Positions 1 through 8,571 of a stretch of DNA of 36,872 bases are shown piece after piece (position 1 is the stretch's first letter; the number at the start of each line of letters is the position of its first letter). The stretch lies in assembly GCA_012515455.1 (NCBI GenBank), contig JAAYYJ010000293.1, positions 1 to 36,872 on the forward strand, read 5' to 3'. Under the pieces are notes generated by a model. That model did no database searches. It was not told the origin of the DNA and saw only the letters and a program-made list of their open reading frames with translations. Source of the stretch: Oligosphaeraceae bacterium (GTDB lineage Bacteria; Verrucomicrobiota; Lentisphaeria; Oligosphaerales; Oligosphaeraceae). A program made the translations under genes and the position numbers.

Positions 1-2463
1 AATCGCCTGACTCAAGGCTTCAGGGTCGGAATCATGCATAAAAACATCTTTCGAGAAGCCGATCGGGATCGTACGGGACAGCCATGACTGCACCGCCACC
101 AGGTCCAGTTTCTCATGCCGTGGACGTGATGCGAATGCGCTCTCAACACGTTCAACCACAGCAGTATAGATATAGTCCAGCAACATTCCGCGTGAATCTT
201 CAGTCAGCAGGATGTTGCGCCGCAATTCATAAATGCTGGCTCGCTGCTTGTTCATCACGTCATCATATTCCAGAGTGCGCTTCCGGGTGACGAAATGCTG
301 CTGCTCCACCCGCTTCTGGGCACCCTCAATGGTCCGGTTCAGCAGGCTGTGCGAAAGTTCCTCACCTTCTTCCAGGCCCATGCTTTCCATAATCGAAGTC
401 ATGCGATCAGACCCGAACAGCCGCATCAGGTTGTCTTCGAAAGAGACATAGAAGCGCGATGAACCGGGGTCCCCCTGGCGGGAGCAACGTCCCCGCAACT
501 GCCGGTCAATCCGCCGGGAATCGTGCCGCTCACTGCCGATGACATGGAGTCCGCCAGCCTCCCTGACCCCCGGGCCCAGCTTGATGTCTGTACCGCGTCC
601 AGCCATATTGGTAGCGATGGTCACCGCCGCAAACTGCCCGGCTCGGGCCACGATTTCGGCCTCGCTCTGATGATGCTTGGCATTCAGGACGTTGTGGATG
701 ATGTTGCGGCGCGCAAGCAGCCGGCTAAGCAGCTCAGAGACCTCGACCGAGATCGTCCCCACCAGCACCGGCTGGCCGCGCTGGTGGCAGTCGGCAATCT
801 CCGCGATGATGGCGTTGTACTTCTCGCGCTGAGTCTTGAACACCCGGTCGTTGTGGTCGATGCGCTGGCAGGGGCGATTAGTAGGCACCACCACCACATC
901 CAGCTTGTAGATGGACTTGAACTCGTTGGCCTCGGTCTCGGCGGTGCCGGTCATGCCGGCCAGCTTCTCGTACATACGGAAGTAATTCTGGATGGTAATC
1001 GAGGCCAGGGTCTGGGTTTCACGCTCAATTTTCACCCCTTCCTTAGCTTCCAGGGCCTGATGCAGCCCTTCACTGAAGCGCCGGCCCGGCTGCGGCCGGC
1101 CGGTGAATTCATCCACGATGATGACTTTGTTGTCCTGCACCACGTACTGGACATCCTTTTCAAACAGGCAGTAGGCCCGCAGCAGCTGCGAGATGTTGTG
1201 AATCAGCTCTGACTTGCTGTCGTATTCCACCTGCGCGGCCTTGCGCTGCTCCATCTTGGTGCTTTCATCCAGACTGTGATCGGCATCAATGGCGCTGAAG
1301 ATCGTGGGCAAATCCGGAATCACGAACGCCGCCGGATCGCCCGGGCGCAGGAATTGCCGGCCCATTTCGCTTAAATCAGCCTCGTGCTCACGCTCGCTGA
1401 TCGTGAAATAAAGCGACTCCTTGACCCTCTGCAAGTAACCGCGGTTGTTATCGTTATGCAGTTCGACGTCCTTCTGGTCCAAAGCCTTGCGGATGCGCGG
1501 GTCCTCCATCAGGCGCATCAGTTGCTTGTGTTTCGGCATGCCCAGCTGAACCTTGGCCAGCTTCAGGTATGCCTCATCCAGGCGCTCCGCACTGGCTGCC
1601 GGCTCAGCCAGGATGGTCTTCGCCTCCTGGAGCAAATCCGCCATCAGCTGGAACTGCCGGTGGTAAAGCTGAGAAACTATGGGCTTGACTTTGTCAAACT
1701 GATGCGTGCTGACTTTGGCCGGACCGGCGATAATCAGCGGCGTCCTGGCCTCATCGATCAGAATGCTGTCGATTTCATCGATGATGGCATAAAAATAATC
1801 CCGCTGCACCAGTTCGTCTTTGCTGTTGGCCATACCCATATCGCGCAAGTAGTCAAAGCCGAATTCGCTGTTGGTGCCGTAGGTGATATCGCAGGCATAC
1901 TGTTCCCGGCGCTGCTGGGGAGACATATTATTCTGGATGCAGCCGACGGTGAGTCCCAGCCACTTAAACACATGCCCCATCCACTCGGAGTCACGCCGGG
2001 CCAGGTAGTCGTTGACCGTCACCAGCTGCACATTCCGCCCGGATAGAGCGTTCAAATACAAGGGCATGGTCGCCACCAGGGTCTTGCCCTCACCAGTAGC
2101 CATCTCAGCGATGTTGCCCTGGTGCAAAGCTATGCCGCCCAGCAGCTGTACATCGAAGGGAACCATGTCCCAGGGAATCCGGTGACCAGTGACCAGAACG
2201 CTGTTCTCTTCCGGATTCTTGCTCGCCTGCAAGCGGCGGCAGGCATCCTTTACAACCGCAAATGCCTCACACAGAATATCATCTGTACTCTCGCCAGCTT
2301 TCAGGCGATCCTTGAATTCCTGAGTCTTGCCCTTCAGCTGCTCATCGCTTAAACTGCGATAGGAATCAAACCACTCGTTGATCTTGACTACCAAAGGGTG
2401 CAACTGCTTCAGCACCCGGGTATTGCGATTACCGAATATTTTTCTGGCCAGCCAATGCAACAT
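1..2463 (-). CDS. secA: Preprotein translocase ATPase SecA (3' end outside window)
   Basis: SecA is the cytosolic motor that drives unfolded preproteins through SecYEG. The frame is open from an ATG at 2463 to base 1 (821 codons), so the C-terminus, including any zinc-binding tail, is missing. The Walker A segment MATGEGKT covers residues 121-128 and the DEAD-like DEID box 229-232, followed by SILIDEARTPLI. Further down are VIIVDEFTGRPQPGRR, the TNMAGRGTDI segment and SERHDSRRIDRQLRGRCSRQ, all hallmarks of SecA. The last visible residues fall in the helical wing/scaffold region. The upstream GAGAATAGG is only a weak ribosome site. yajC and secDF lie in the same window but are not adjacent. 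Certain as to family. Confidence 0.97.
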   Translation of the reverse strand, partial: MLHWLARKIFGNRNTRVLKQLHPLVVKINEWFDSYRSLSDEQLKGKTQEFKDRLKAGESTDDILCEAFAVVKDACRRLQASKNPEENSVLVTGHRIPWDMVPFDVQLLGGIALHQGNIAEMATGEGKTLVATMPLYLNALSGRNVQLVTVNDYLARRDSEWMGHVFKWLGLTVGCIQNNMSPQQRREQYACDITYGTNSEFGFDYLRDMGMANSKDELVQRDYFYAIIDEIDSILIDEARTPLIIAGPAKVSTHQFDKVKPIVSQLYHRQFQLMADLLQEAKTILAEPAASAERLDEAYLKLAKVQLGMPKHKQLMRLMEDPRIRKALDQKDVELHNDNNRGYLQRVKESLYFTISEREHEADLSEMGRQFLRPGDPAAFVIPDLPTIFSAIDADHSLDESTKMEQRKAAQVEYDSKSELIHNISQLLRAYCLFEKDVQYVVQDNKVIIVDEFTGRPQPGRRFSEGLHQALEAKEGVKIERETQTLASITIQNYFRMYEKLAGMTGTAETEANEFKSIYKLDVVVVPTNRPCQRIDHNDRVFKTQREKYNAIIAEIADCHQRGQPVLVGTISVEVSELLSRLLARRNIIHNVLNAKHHQSEAEIVARAGQFAAVTIATNMAGRGTDIKLGPGVREAGGLHVIGSERHDSRRIDRQLRGRCSRQGDPGSSRFYVSFEDNLMRLFGSDRMTSIMESMGLEEGEELSHSLLNRTIEGAQKRVEQQHFVTRKRTLEYDDVMNKQRASIYELRRNILLTEDSRGMLLDYIYTAVVERVESAFASRPRHEKLDLVAVQSWLSRTIPIGFSKDVFMHDSDPEALSQAI

Positions 2464-2644
2464 CTTGCCTATTCTCACGCTTTATGTTCAAACTCAATAC
2501 TGCTCCCGCAGAGAAAGGGGGACGGTCCCTAAAACAAAGACTACCGGAAAACACCACCACCCGTACTGCAGGCACGGGATTTTTACATTCAACAAATTAA
2601 ACCGGCCCGCACCGTCTCCTGTACCGGTTCAGTCTCCCTGGGGA
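2464..2644. other. Intergenic spacer with short GGGAC/GTCCC hairpin
   Basis: This is the gap between pyrE (upstream on the minus strand) and secA. At 2519-2529 there is a perfect 5-bp inverted repeat GGGAC-G-GTCCC inside AGGGGGACGGTCCCT. No T tract follows it on either strand, so it is not an obvious intrinsic terminator. A related GTCCCC...GGGGAC pair occurs at 5035-5058. They could be degenerate REP-like elements, but two loose copies are not enough to claim a family. Confidence 0.3.
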
Positions 2645-3214
2645 TTATTTGGACCCCGGCTTGTCGATGGGCAGTCCCTTCTGGCAGAGCGGGCAGTTCT
2701 CCGGGTTATAGGTCGGTAGCCGCAGCTGCAGCAGTGCCCGGTAGGGGATGCCGAAATCGACCACCCCCTGACTGCGATCGACCAGGGTCGCCACCCCGAC
2801 CGGGATGGCTCCGCAGGAACGTACCAGGTCGATGGTCTGCTGCACCCTTCCACCCTTGGTGACCACATCCTCGGCCACCAGGACTTTCTCGCCCACAGAC
2901 AAGGAAAAACCGCGCCGCAGCAGCAGATTCGAGGCCTCGTCTTTTTCGGCAAAGATCGCTTTCACGCCCAGAGCCCGTCCGACCTCCTGCCCCACAATAA
3001 TGCCGCCAATGGCCGGCGATATCACGGTCTCAATGCCCTGATTCCGCCATGACTCCGCCAAAGCCTGGCAGAGTCTGGCAGCAATCAGGGTGTGCTGCAG
3101 CACCAGCGCGCCCTGAAAATACTGATCGCTGTGCAAACCGCTGCGCAACAGGAAATGCCCGCGCAACAACGCACCGGTATCGGCGAACTGCTTTAAGATT
3201 TCTGATTCTTGCAT
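2645..3214 (-). CDS. pyrE: Orotate phosphoribosyltransferase
   Basis: PyrE converts orotate and PRPP to orotidine 5'-monophosphate, the fifth step of de novo pyrimidine synthesis, in the cytosol. The 189-residue protein carries the type I phosphoribosyltransferase PRPP loop VLVAEDVVTKGG at about 111-122. Its N-terminal GALLRGHFLLRSGLHSDQYFQ is typical of OPRTases, and VISPAIGGIIVGQEVGRALG gives the second phosphate-binding region. The C-terminal CPLC pair near residue 175 is found in the subgroup of OPRTases with a short cysteine tail. GGAG sits 6 bases upstream of the ATG. The gene lies upstream of secA on the same strand with a 181-bp gap and is divergent from the next gene. Confidence 0.95.
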   Translation of the reverse strand: MQESEILKQFADTGALLRGHFLLRSGLHSDQYFQGALVLQHTLIAARLCQALAESWRNQGIETVISPAIGGIIVGQEVGRALGVKAIFAEKDEASNLLLRRGFSLSVGEKVLVAEDVVTKGGRVQQTIDLVRSCGAIPVGVATLVDRSQGVVDFGIPYRALLQLRLPTYNPENCPLCQKGLPIDKPGSK

Positions 3215-3341
3215 TTTTTCTCCAATATTTGCACTCCGGCCTTTGCCATCTCGATTAATCGCATTAACTTATTAGCAGTAATGCCAGATTTGCATCCAAC
3301 CGGGCAATTGGTTAAGATAACCTCTCAAAGCAGTAATTTCT

Positions 3342-4910
3342 ATGTGCATTGCAAAATCCCCGCTAATTTTCCTGTCGTTGGTACTCATCCTTTGCCCCCT
3401 GCGCCTCCCTGCGCAGTTTGAGGATATCCCGGCGGAAATCCGGCAGGCATGGCTGAGCGCCTATCTTCTGATTGAGAAAGCCGAGCAGCAGAGCAGCGCC
3501 GGAGATGTCTTAGGCGCGCTGGATTTATTGCGCCAGTCCTGGGAAACCCTGTCGCGGCTCCAGAAGGAACACCCGCGCTGGAACCCGGGCATGCTCGCTT
3601 TTCGGATGGAGAACTGCCGCCAGAAGATTCTAGCGCTGGAAGGCCGGGAGCAGGGCGCGATCGCAGCCATGCCCCGGGAGGAGCTGGAGAAATTTCTGCG
3701 CTCCGCCCGGGAGCGCCTGCGCCTGGCTCACCCCCTGAGCCAGGCATCACCGGTCAGCTCTGCCCCGGACTCGCCAGTGCCGCTGCCCGCCCAGATGGAT
3801 TTCTTGACTCGCCTGAATGCGGAAAAACAGCAGTACCAGGCCGAGAACAGCGATCTCAAGACCAGCCTGCAGGAGCTCAAGGCCAAGCTGGAACAGACTG
3901 AATTGCAGGCGCAGGCCTGGCGGCGCACTGCCGCCGGCATGGACAAGCTGCAGCAGGAAATCACCGCCCTCAAAGCCCAAAACCAGGAACTGGAGAGTTT
4001 CCGGCAAAAAGCCGTGCTTGAACTGCACGAACAGAGCAGCAAGGTCCATACCCTGACCCAGGAACTCAGCGGGGCCAAGACCGCACTGACAGAACTGCGC
4101 CGCACGCCTCAGCCCGACCTCTCCGGGGACAAAATTGCCGCAGCGCAACAGGCTGCCGCACAACAGGTCGCCGCCGCACAGCAGGCTGCGGCCCAGCAAG
4201 TCGCCGCCGCCAAGGCCGAATCCAGCCGTCTGGTCCAGGAACAATGGTCGGCCGCGCAGCAGCAGCTCAAAGACCTGCAAGGGCAGCTCCAGGGCTTACG
4301 CAACGAGCTCGAACAGGTGAAGGCGGCAGAACTGCGGCGCGAGAAGGAAAACCAAGCCCTGGCGGATTTTATTCAGAAGGCCATCAGTTTGGAACAAAGC
4401 GGGGAATGGTCCGCAGCAGCCAAACTCTGGCAACGCATTGCCAGCGCCCGCCCTGGTCACGTCCAGACTCTAGCCCGCATTCCGGTACTGCTGCAGCAGG
4501 CCGGCGAACCGACCCAGGCCGGACTGGCCCTCAATAATTATCTCAACCAGGCGGCCGGAGACTTCAATACTCTCCTCAGCTTGGGAGAATCCTGCCTGCA
4601 GGCTAATCAGCCGGCCTACGCCATCACATTCCTGAGCTGGTGCGCGCTCCTCCAGCCCGAAAACGTCCAAGCCAAAGCCGCACTGGGAATGGCCTACGCC
4701 GCCGCCGAAATGCCGCAGGCAGCCGAGAACTATTTGCGGCAGGCCCTGGCCGCGGACGCTGATTACCAGCCGGCCCTGACGGCGCTGGCCATGATCATGG
4801 CCACCGCCAAGCCGCCCCGGACGGCAGAAGCCAAGCAACTCTATCAGCGTGCCCGCACCGCCGGCGCCGGCGCTAACCCGATCCTAGAGGAATTGCTGCA
4901 GGAGCCATAA
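3342..4910 (+). CDS. Exported coiled-coil/TPR protein
   Basis: The 522-residue product starts with a hydrophobic signal peptide (about residues 1-25, ending near LPAQ). A helical region follows to about 140, then a long Gln/Ala/Glu-rich coiled coil (about 145-345) containing imperfect AAAQQVAAAQQ repeats near 265-290. The C-terminal third (about 350-520) reads as tetratricopeptide-like helical pairs such as GEWSAAAKLWQRIASARPGH and ALGMAYAAAEMPQAAENYLRQ. It probably acts in the periplasm as a scaffold; no enzymatic motif is seen. The ATG lacks a strong ribosome site (upstream CTCAAAGCAGTAATTTCT), so the start could be slightly different. It resembles the TPR/coiled-coil proteins of the ExbB/ExbD unit to its right in style, but is on the opposite strand. 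No specific family recognised. Confidence 0.8.
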   Translation: MCIAKSPLIFLSLVLILCPLRLPAQFEDIPAEIRQAWLSAYLLIEKAEQQSSAGDVLGALDLLRQSWETLSRLQKEHPRWNPGMLAFRMENCRQKILALEGREQGAIAAMPREELEKFLRSARERLRLAHPLSQASPVSSAPDSPVPLPAQMDFLTRLNAEKQQYQAENSDLKTSLQELKAKLEQTELQAQAWRRTAAGMDKLQQEITALKAQNQELESFRQKAVLELHEQSSKVHTLTQELSGAKTALTELRRTPQPDLSGDKIAAAQQAAAQQVAAAQQAAAQQVAAAKAESSRLVQEQWSAAQQQLKDLQGQLQGLRNELEQVKAAELRREKENQALADFIQKAISLEQSGEWSAAAKLWQRIASARPGHVQTLARIPVLLQQAGEPTQAGLALNNYLNQAAGDFNTLLSLGESCLQANQPAYAITFLSWCALLQPENVQAKAALGMAYAAAEMPQAAENYLRQALAADADYQPALTALAMIMATAKPPRTAEAKQLYQRARTAGAGANPILEELLQEP

Positions 4911-5256
4911 TGCACCGCGGTCAGGCCAAGTCGTCGCTCTGACAGCGGTAGTTCTGCAGCACCGTCTTCCCGGCCTGAACGGTCGACGGAATCATCGGAC
5001 AGCGCAAATCATAGCGGTGCACAGTAAGGCAGACGTCCCCCAAGGACGGGGTGGGGACCAGTTGGTCGGATATCGGCCTACAGTACCTAAGCACCGGCAG
5101 GCGTGCATTCTCTGCACCGCAGATTGACCATACTCAACCTCAGCAGCGGAGGCAATCACCAGCTTACCGATAAATGCGGTCACCCTTGCTACTGCAGTCA
5201 GCCGCAAAACAGCGTTTGGTCTTGATCTGCGGCCTGGGATTATGCCCTTGCCCCGC
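4911..5256. other. Gene-free region with nested inverted repeats and coding-like remnants
   Basis: These 346 bases lie between two convergent genes. On the plus strand TGCACCGC (4911-4918) pairs perfectly with GCGGTGCA (5014-5021). TCAGGCC (4921-4927) pairs with GGCCTGA (4972-4978) inside it, and CGCT/AGCG (4935-4938, 4944-4947) forms a small inner hairpin. On the minus strand the stretch ending in TGA at 4921-4923 reads as about 65 protein-like codons with almost no A in third positions, and another frame is open at about 5100-5207. Either a decayed, frameshifted gene or a structured RNA would fit. I recognise neither. SRP RNA, RNase P RNA and tmRNA signatures are absent. Confidence 0.3.
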
Positions 5257-6828
5257 TTACAACGCCAAGCCGAGTTCCTCGTCCAGGGAATCCAGGGCGG
5301 TTTTCTCCTCTTTGGCCATGTTCTTGGGCATCTTGTAAGTGGGCAGATAACGATAATAGACCTGCAGGCTCAGACAGCAGAGGGCAGTGGTATACCAGCG
5401 GTCATAGGCTCCGGGATTGCCGACCTTGCCGGTCTTGGGGTCAGGCTTCAGACCAGGCGGACATTCCCAATAACCTTCTTCTTTCTGATTGCTGACCACC
5501 ATCGGCGCAAATTTCTCGTTCCACTTGCGCCACGAGGACTGACCAGTATGGAACATCACCTGGGTTTCGTAATACCAGTGATACATCGGATTGGAATGTG
5601 CACCGCTGATCAGCAGTTTGGGATTTGACCAGATGATGGTGGGCAGATGCGTTTCCACGATCAGCTTGGAGACCGTCTTGGCTTCCTTGCAGCCGCCCTC
5701 GCCCAACAGCTGCAGACAAAGGGTGCCCGCGCCCTGCATGCCCCAGCTGCCGCCGCCAGGGGAAGCATAGCCCATGGGCTTGGTGGCGTTAGTCTTGGAA
5801 TAGGCGACTTGTTTGATGAAGCTGATCGCCCTGTCGATGGCTTTGTCTAAATCAGCGACACTGGCGCCCGAGACAAAACCGGCCTTCATGGCCTGGAACT
5901 GCCAGCCCGCGACCGACAAATCCCAGCGCTCGGCCTTGGCATAACTGTAATCGTAACCGCCGCTCTTCTGCTGGCCGTCAACCACCAGAAACAACGCCTT
6001 GTCCATGGCAGGCTTCAGATTCGGCAGTTTGGTCATGCCGTACGCTTCCGAAAGGGCATACGCCACAATGCCGTTGGTGTATGGCTCAATCTTGGGCTTC
6101 CCACCCGTTGTCTCAGGCAGACTCTCGACGTGCCGAATCAGGTACTGCATGGCATTCTGAACCGTCTGCCCATATTCTTCGCTGGTCGGCGTCTCACCAT
6201 GGGCCAGATAAGCCAGCAGACAGAGACCAGCCATGGCCGGACGCGAGCTGGGCCCCCAGGAGCCATCACTGTTCTGCGTCTTCTTCAGCCATTGCAAGGC
6301 CTTCACCACTGCCCGCTCGGTTGCGTCATTGCCGCCGAATTTGCGCCGCTGCTGGGTCCTCCCCTCGTTGGTGCGCCCGCCATACAGAGAAGACAACTTC
6401 AGGGGTGAATCATTGGCCCGGATATCCAGCACATCGGAAAAATTCATGGCGTCGTCAGTGGAGGCCATCTTGTCGCTGAAATCATCTACCGAGGCCACGT
6501 CGGTGACCTGCGCATCGCTGACGATATCCGGCCGTTCCACCGTGGGCACCACTTCCTCCGCGACCTCTTCGAGCTTCTCGAGCTTCTCGAGCTCCTTCTG
6601 GTCCAGCTCCTTGACCTCCAGTTCCTTCATTTCCAGCTCAATGGAGGCCCGGGTGGCTGTCGCTTCGGGCTCATAGAACAGAATTACCGAGCCCATCAGC
6701 AGGATATGCACCACCAGGGAAATCACCGGACCGATCATGCTCTCGAGCATTTTCCGGTGCTGGTACTCTGCCAGGATGGCATCGGCATCAAACGCCTGAA
6801 TCGGGCTTTGTTGGTTGTATTCTTCCAT
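5257..6828 (-). CDS. TonB/TolA-like transducer with C-terminal alpha/alpha-toroid (squalene-cyclase-like) domain
   Basis: The 523-residue protein has a short cytosolic N-terminus and one transmembrane segment at about 33-53. That segment contains S37-x3-H41, the signature by which TonB and TolA contact ExbB/ExbD or TolQ/TolR. A strongly acidic/charged linker follows (about 60-140). The C-terminal part (about 165-515) has repeats of the prenyltransferase/squalene-oxidase type: QNSDGSWG at 185-192, GQQKSGGYDY near 285-294 and ASPGGGSWGMQGAGTL near 355-370. The catalytic DxDD motif of class II terpene cyclases is not present, so enzymatic cyclisation is unlikely. Last gene of the ExbB/ExbD unit, 57 bp after ExbD2. 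TGAGGTG gives a good ribosome site. Inference: an energy-transducing protein whose periplasmic domain is a toroid rather than a TonB or TolA domain. Confidence 0.85.
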   Translation of the reverse strand: MEEYNQQSPIQAFDADAILAEYQHRKMLESMIGPVISLVVHILLMGSVILFYEPEATATRASIELEMKELEVKELDQKELEKLEKLEEVAEEVVPTVERPDIVSDAQVTDVASVDDFSDKMASTDDAMNFSDVLDIRANDSPLKLSSLYGGRTNEGRTQQRRKFGGNDATERAVVKALQWLKKTQNSDGSWGPSSRPAMAGLCLLAYLAHGETPTSEEYGQTVQNAMQYLIRHVESLPETTGGKPKIEPYTNGIVAYALSEAYGMTKLPNLKPAMDKALFLVVDGQQKSGGYDYSYAKAERWDLSVAGWQFQAMKAGFVSGASVADLDKAIDRAISFIKQVAYSKTNATKPMGYASPGGGSWGMQGAGTLCLQLLGEGGCKEAKTVSKLIVETHLPTIIWSNPKLLISGAHSNPMYHWYYETQVMFHTGQSSWRKWNEKFAPMVVSNQKEEGYWECPPGLKPDPKTGKVGNPGAYDRWYTTALCCLSLQVYYRYLPTYKMPKNMAKEEKTALDSLDEELGLAL

Positions 6829-6885
6829 CTGTCACCTCAACAGCAGGGCGAGAACAGAGTAGCGTGCTTCCCCGGCAAGGCAGGA

Positions 6886-7275
6886 TCAGCGCAGAGTCAC
6901 CACATTCAGCTTGGTCAGACCAGCCCCCTGGCAGAGGTCCAGTACATTCACCAAATCCTGGGCTTTGGCACTGATGCTGACCTTGATGATCACCGTCAAA
7001 TCCGGGTCCCGGAAAGAATTCAGGGTGGTCTCCAGAGTGGCCAGGGACACACTGGTCCCGCGCAGGGAATACTGCCCGTCATAGACCTCGACTTCCAGCA
7101 GCTGCGGTTTGCTCTCGCTGGCTTTGGCACTGCCCGGTGTCGGCAGATTGATCGCCAGATGAGCCTCGGAAATCTCTTCCTTCTGGGTGATGATAAAATA
7201 AATCAGCAGCAGGAATACCACGTCGATCATGGACGACATCGGCACCGCTAGCTTGTCATCGTACTTTTTCCGCAT
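6886..7275 (-). CDS. exbD: ExbD/TolR family protein (second copy)
   Basis: A 129-residue ExbD/TolR-type subunit of an inner-membrane proton channel that energises an envelope transducer. The single transmembrane helix (about 15-33) has the family pattern SSMIDVVFLLLIYFIIT, with the proton-carrying Asp at residue 18. A small periplasmic domain follows, ending in a segment of the type found in ExbD (TKLNVVTLR). GGGGAGCG lies 6 bases upstream of the ATG. It starts 22 bp after the other ExbD, and the two are clearly different in sequence beyond the membrane helix. ExbB usually works with an ExbD dimer; two genes suggest a heterodimer or two alternative partners (inference). Confidence 0.92.
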   Translation of the reverse strand: MRKKYDDKLAVPMSSMIDVVFLLLIYFIITQKEEISEAHLAINLPTPGSAKASESKPQLLEVEVYDGQYSLRGTSVSLATLETTLNSFRDPDLTVIIKVSISAKAQDLVNVLDLCQGAGLTKLNVVTLR

Positions 7276-7297
7276 TTGTCGCTCCCCTTGCGCTGCC

Positions 7298-7708
7298 TCA
7301 ACCCTCTACCATGGCGGCAATTCTGACCCGGTACAAACCGACTCTGGCAGCACGCTGCATCACCCGGTCGATGTAATCAAATTTCGTGTTCCCATCACAG
7401 CGGATCAGTAGAGGCAGTGAGTCTCCGGCCTGGATTTTCAAGGCCAGGAGCATCTGCTCCAGCTGGTTCAAAGTAACCGGCTGCAAGGCGATATTGATCT
7501 GCCCGCGCTGATTGACATTGATGGTGACCATGCGGGGGTCATTGGTTTCAACCGCCGGAGACTTCTTGGCCTCAGCGAGGATAATGCTCTCATCGACCAT
7601 ATCCTTGTCAACCGCAGCGGTCACCACGAAGAATATGATCAGGAGAAAAACGATATCAATCATGGAGGTGATTGGCGTCTCCAGATCGTCGCCGCCTCGA
7701 TTGCGCAT
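7298..7708 (-). CDS. exbD: ExbD/TolR family protein (first copy)
   Basis: The 136-residue protein starts with a short basic/acidic cytosolic tail. Its transmembrane helix contains ITSMIDIVFLLIIFFVVT, with the conserved Asp at residue 18. The periplasmic part includes ITINVNQRG-like strands (MVTINVNQRGQINI) and the family's C-terminal helix and strand (FDYIDRVMQRAARVGLYRVRIAA). It is closer to canonical ExbD than the second copy. It lies 60 bp downstream of exbB, with AAAGGG before the ATG, and 22 bp upstream of the second exbD. Role: stator/proton-path subunit with the ExbB-like protein. Confidence 0.94.
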   Translation of the reverse strand: MRNRGGDDLETPITSMIDIVFLLIIFFVVTAAVDKDMVDESIILAEAKKSPAVETNDPRMVTINVNQRGQINIALQPVTLNQLEQMLLALKIQAGDSLPLLIRCDGNTKFDYIDRVMQRAARVGLYRVRIAAMVEG

Positions 7709-7768
7709 ATCTGTACCCTTTATTTAGATGGCCGGAAAACACTGCCCGTCCCAATCCGGACTGCGCCC

Positions 7769-8518
7769 TTATTCTTCCACTTCGGCTTTGCGCAAGGGCT
7801 TGATCAATTCCAGCACCGTGGCTTCCGATTCCAGAATCAAGCGTGTGGCGTTGTTGCGGAAATAAGTATAGAACAGCAGGGCGGGGACGGAAATCAGCAG
7901 CCCCACGCAAGTAGTCCAGAGCGCGGTGGAGATAGAGTTGGCCAACACCCGGGCTTTGGCTGCGCCGGTGGCGCTGGCCAGACCGGCAAAGGCCAGTACC
8001 ATGCCGACCACGGTGCCCATCAGGCCCAGCATAGGCGCAATCTGCCCGCAGATGTTCAGCAGGCCCACCCGCTGCATCAGCTTCTCGGTCTCCAAATCAG
8101 TACGGGAGGAGACCGCCTGCTGCACCACATCGTAGCCGTCATAGATATTGTCGAAGGCTTCCTTGAGGATGTTCGACAACGAGCCGGGATTGGCCTGGCA
8201 GGTGGCAATGGCAGTCTCGAGGTCGCCATTGGCCAAAGCCTGGCGCACTCCATCCACCAGCAGTGCCGGAATCAGCTTGTCTCGGCGCACGACCATGAAG
8301 CCATCGATGGCGAACCACAGCATCGCGAAGGAAGTGGCAAAGATACCGATCCAGATAATCAGATTGATGATGCTGCCGCCATAGAGGATATTCCACATGC
8401 CGCTGCCGGCAGGTGCGGCCTCCGCCTCAGCCGCAGCAGCGGCAGCTTCCTGAGCCATCACTCCGAGCTGCAGGACAAAAAAACTCAGCACGGCGATTTT
8501 TGCAGACAACGCTTTCAT
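7769..8518 (-). CDS. exbB: ExbB/TolQ/MotA family proton-channel protein
   Basis: The start is taken at the ATG at 8518 (249 residues), because AAGGAGAG lies 5 bases upstream. A longer frame from 8560 has no such site and would put a hydrophilic extension before the signal sequence. Residues 1-22 form a signal-like hydrophobic segment, followed by an Ala/Glu-rich periplasmic stretch. The three membrane helices are at about 48-70, 160-185 and 198-220. GQIAPMLGLMGTVVGM (158-173) and ALWTTCVGLLISVPAL (199-214) are the ExbB/TolQ channel motifs, including the paired Thr of the third helix. The extra cleavable-looking N-terminus is common in environmental ExbB proteins. It is followed by two exbD genes and a TonB/TolA-like gene, the usual functional order. 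Confidence 0.94.
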   Translation of the reverse strand: MKALSAKIAVLSFFVLQLGVMAQEAAAAAAEAEAAPAGSGMWNILYGGSIINLIIWIGIFATSFAMLWFAIDGFMVVRRDKLIPALLVDGVRQALANGDLETAIATCQANPGSLSNILKEAFDNIYDGYDVVQQAVSSRTDLETEKLMQRVGLLNICGQIAPMLGLMGTVVGMVLAFAGLASATGAAKARVLANSISTALWTTCVGLLISVPALLFYTYFRNNATRLILESEATVLELIKPLRKAEVEE

Positions 8519-8571
8519 CGATTCTCTCCTTAAGGTCATAAATGGGCAGAAAATAAACAATCAGTGATTTG

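Noticed and set aside
523..2046. Two long plus-strand open frames (229 and 220 residues)
   Set aside because: They lie antisense to secA, whose frame carries all family motifs without interruption. Their composition is that of a shadow.
4911..5256. SRP RNA, RNase P RNA or tmRNA
   Set aside because: None of the conserved core sequences of these RNAs was found on either strand.
5257..6828. Active squalene-hopene or terpene cyclase
   Set aside because: No DxDD motif is present, and the protein has a TonB-like membrane anchor and linker. Only the toroid repeat fold is shared.
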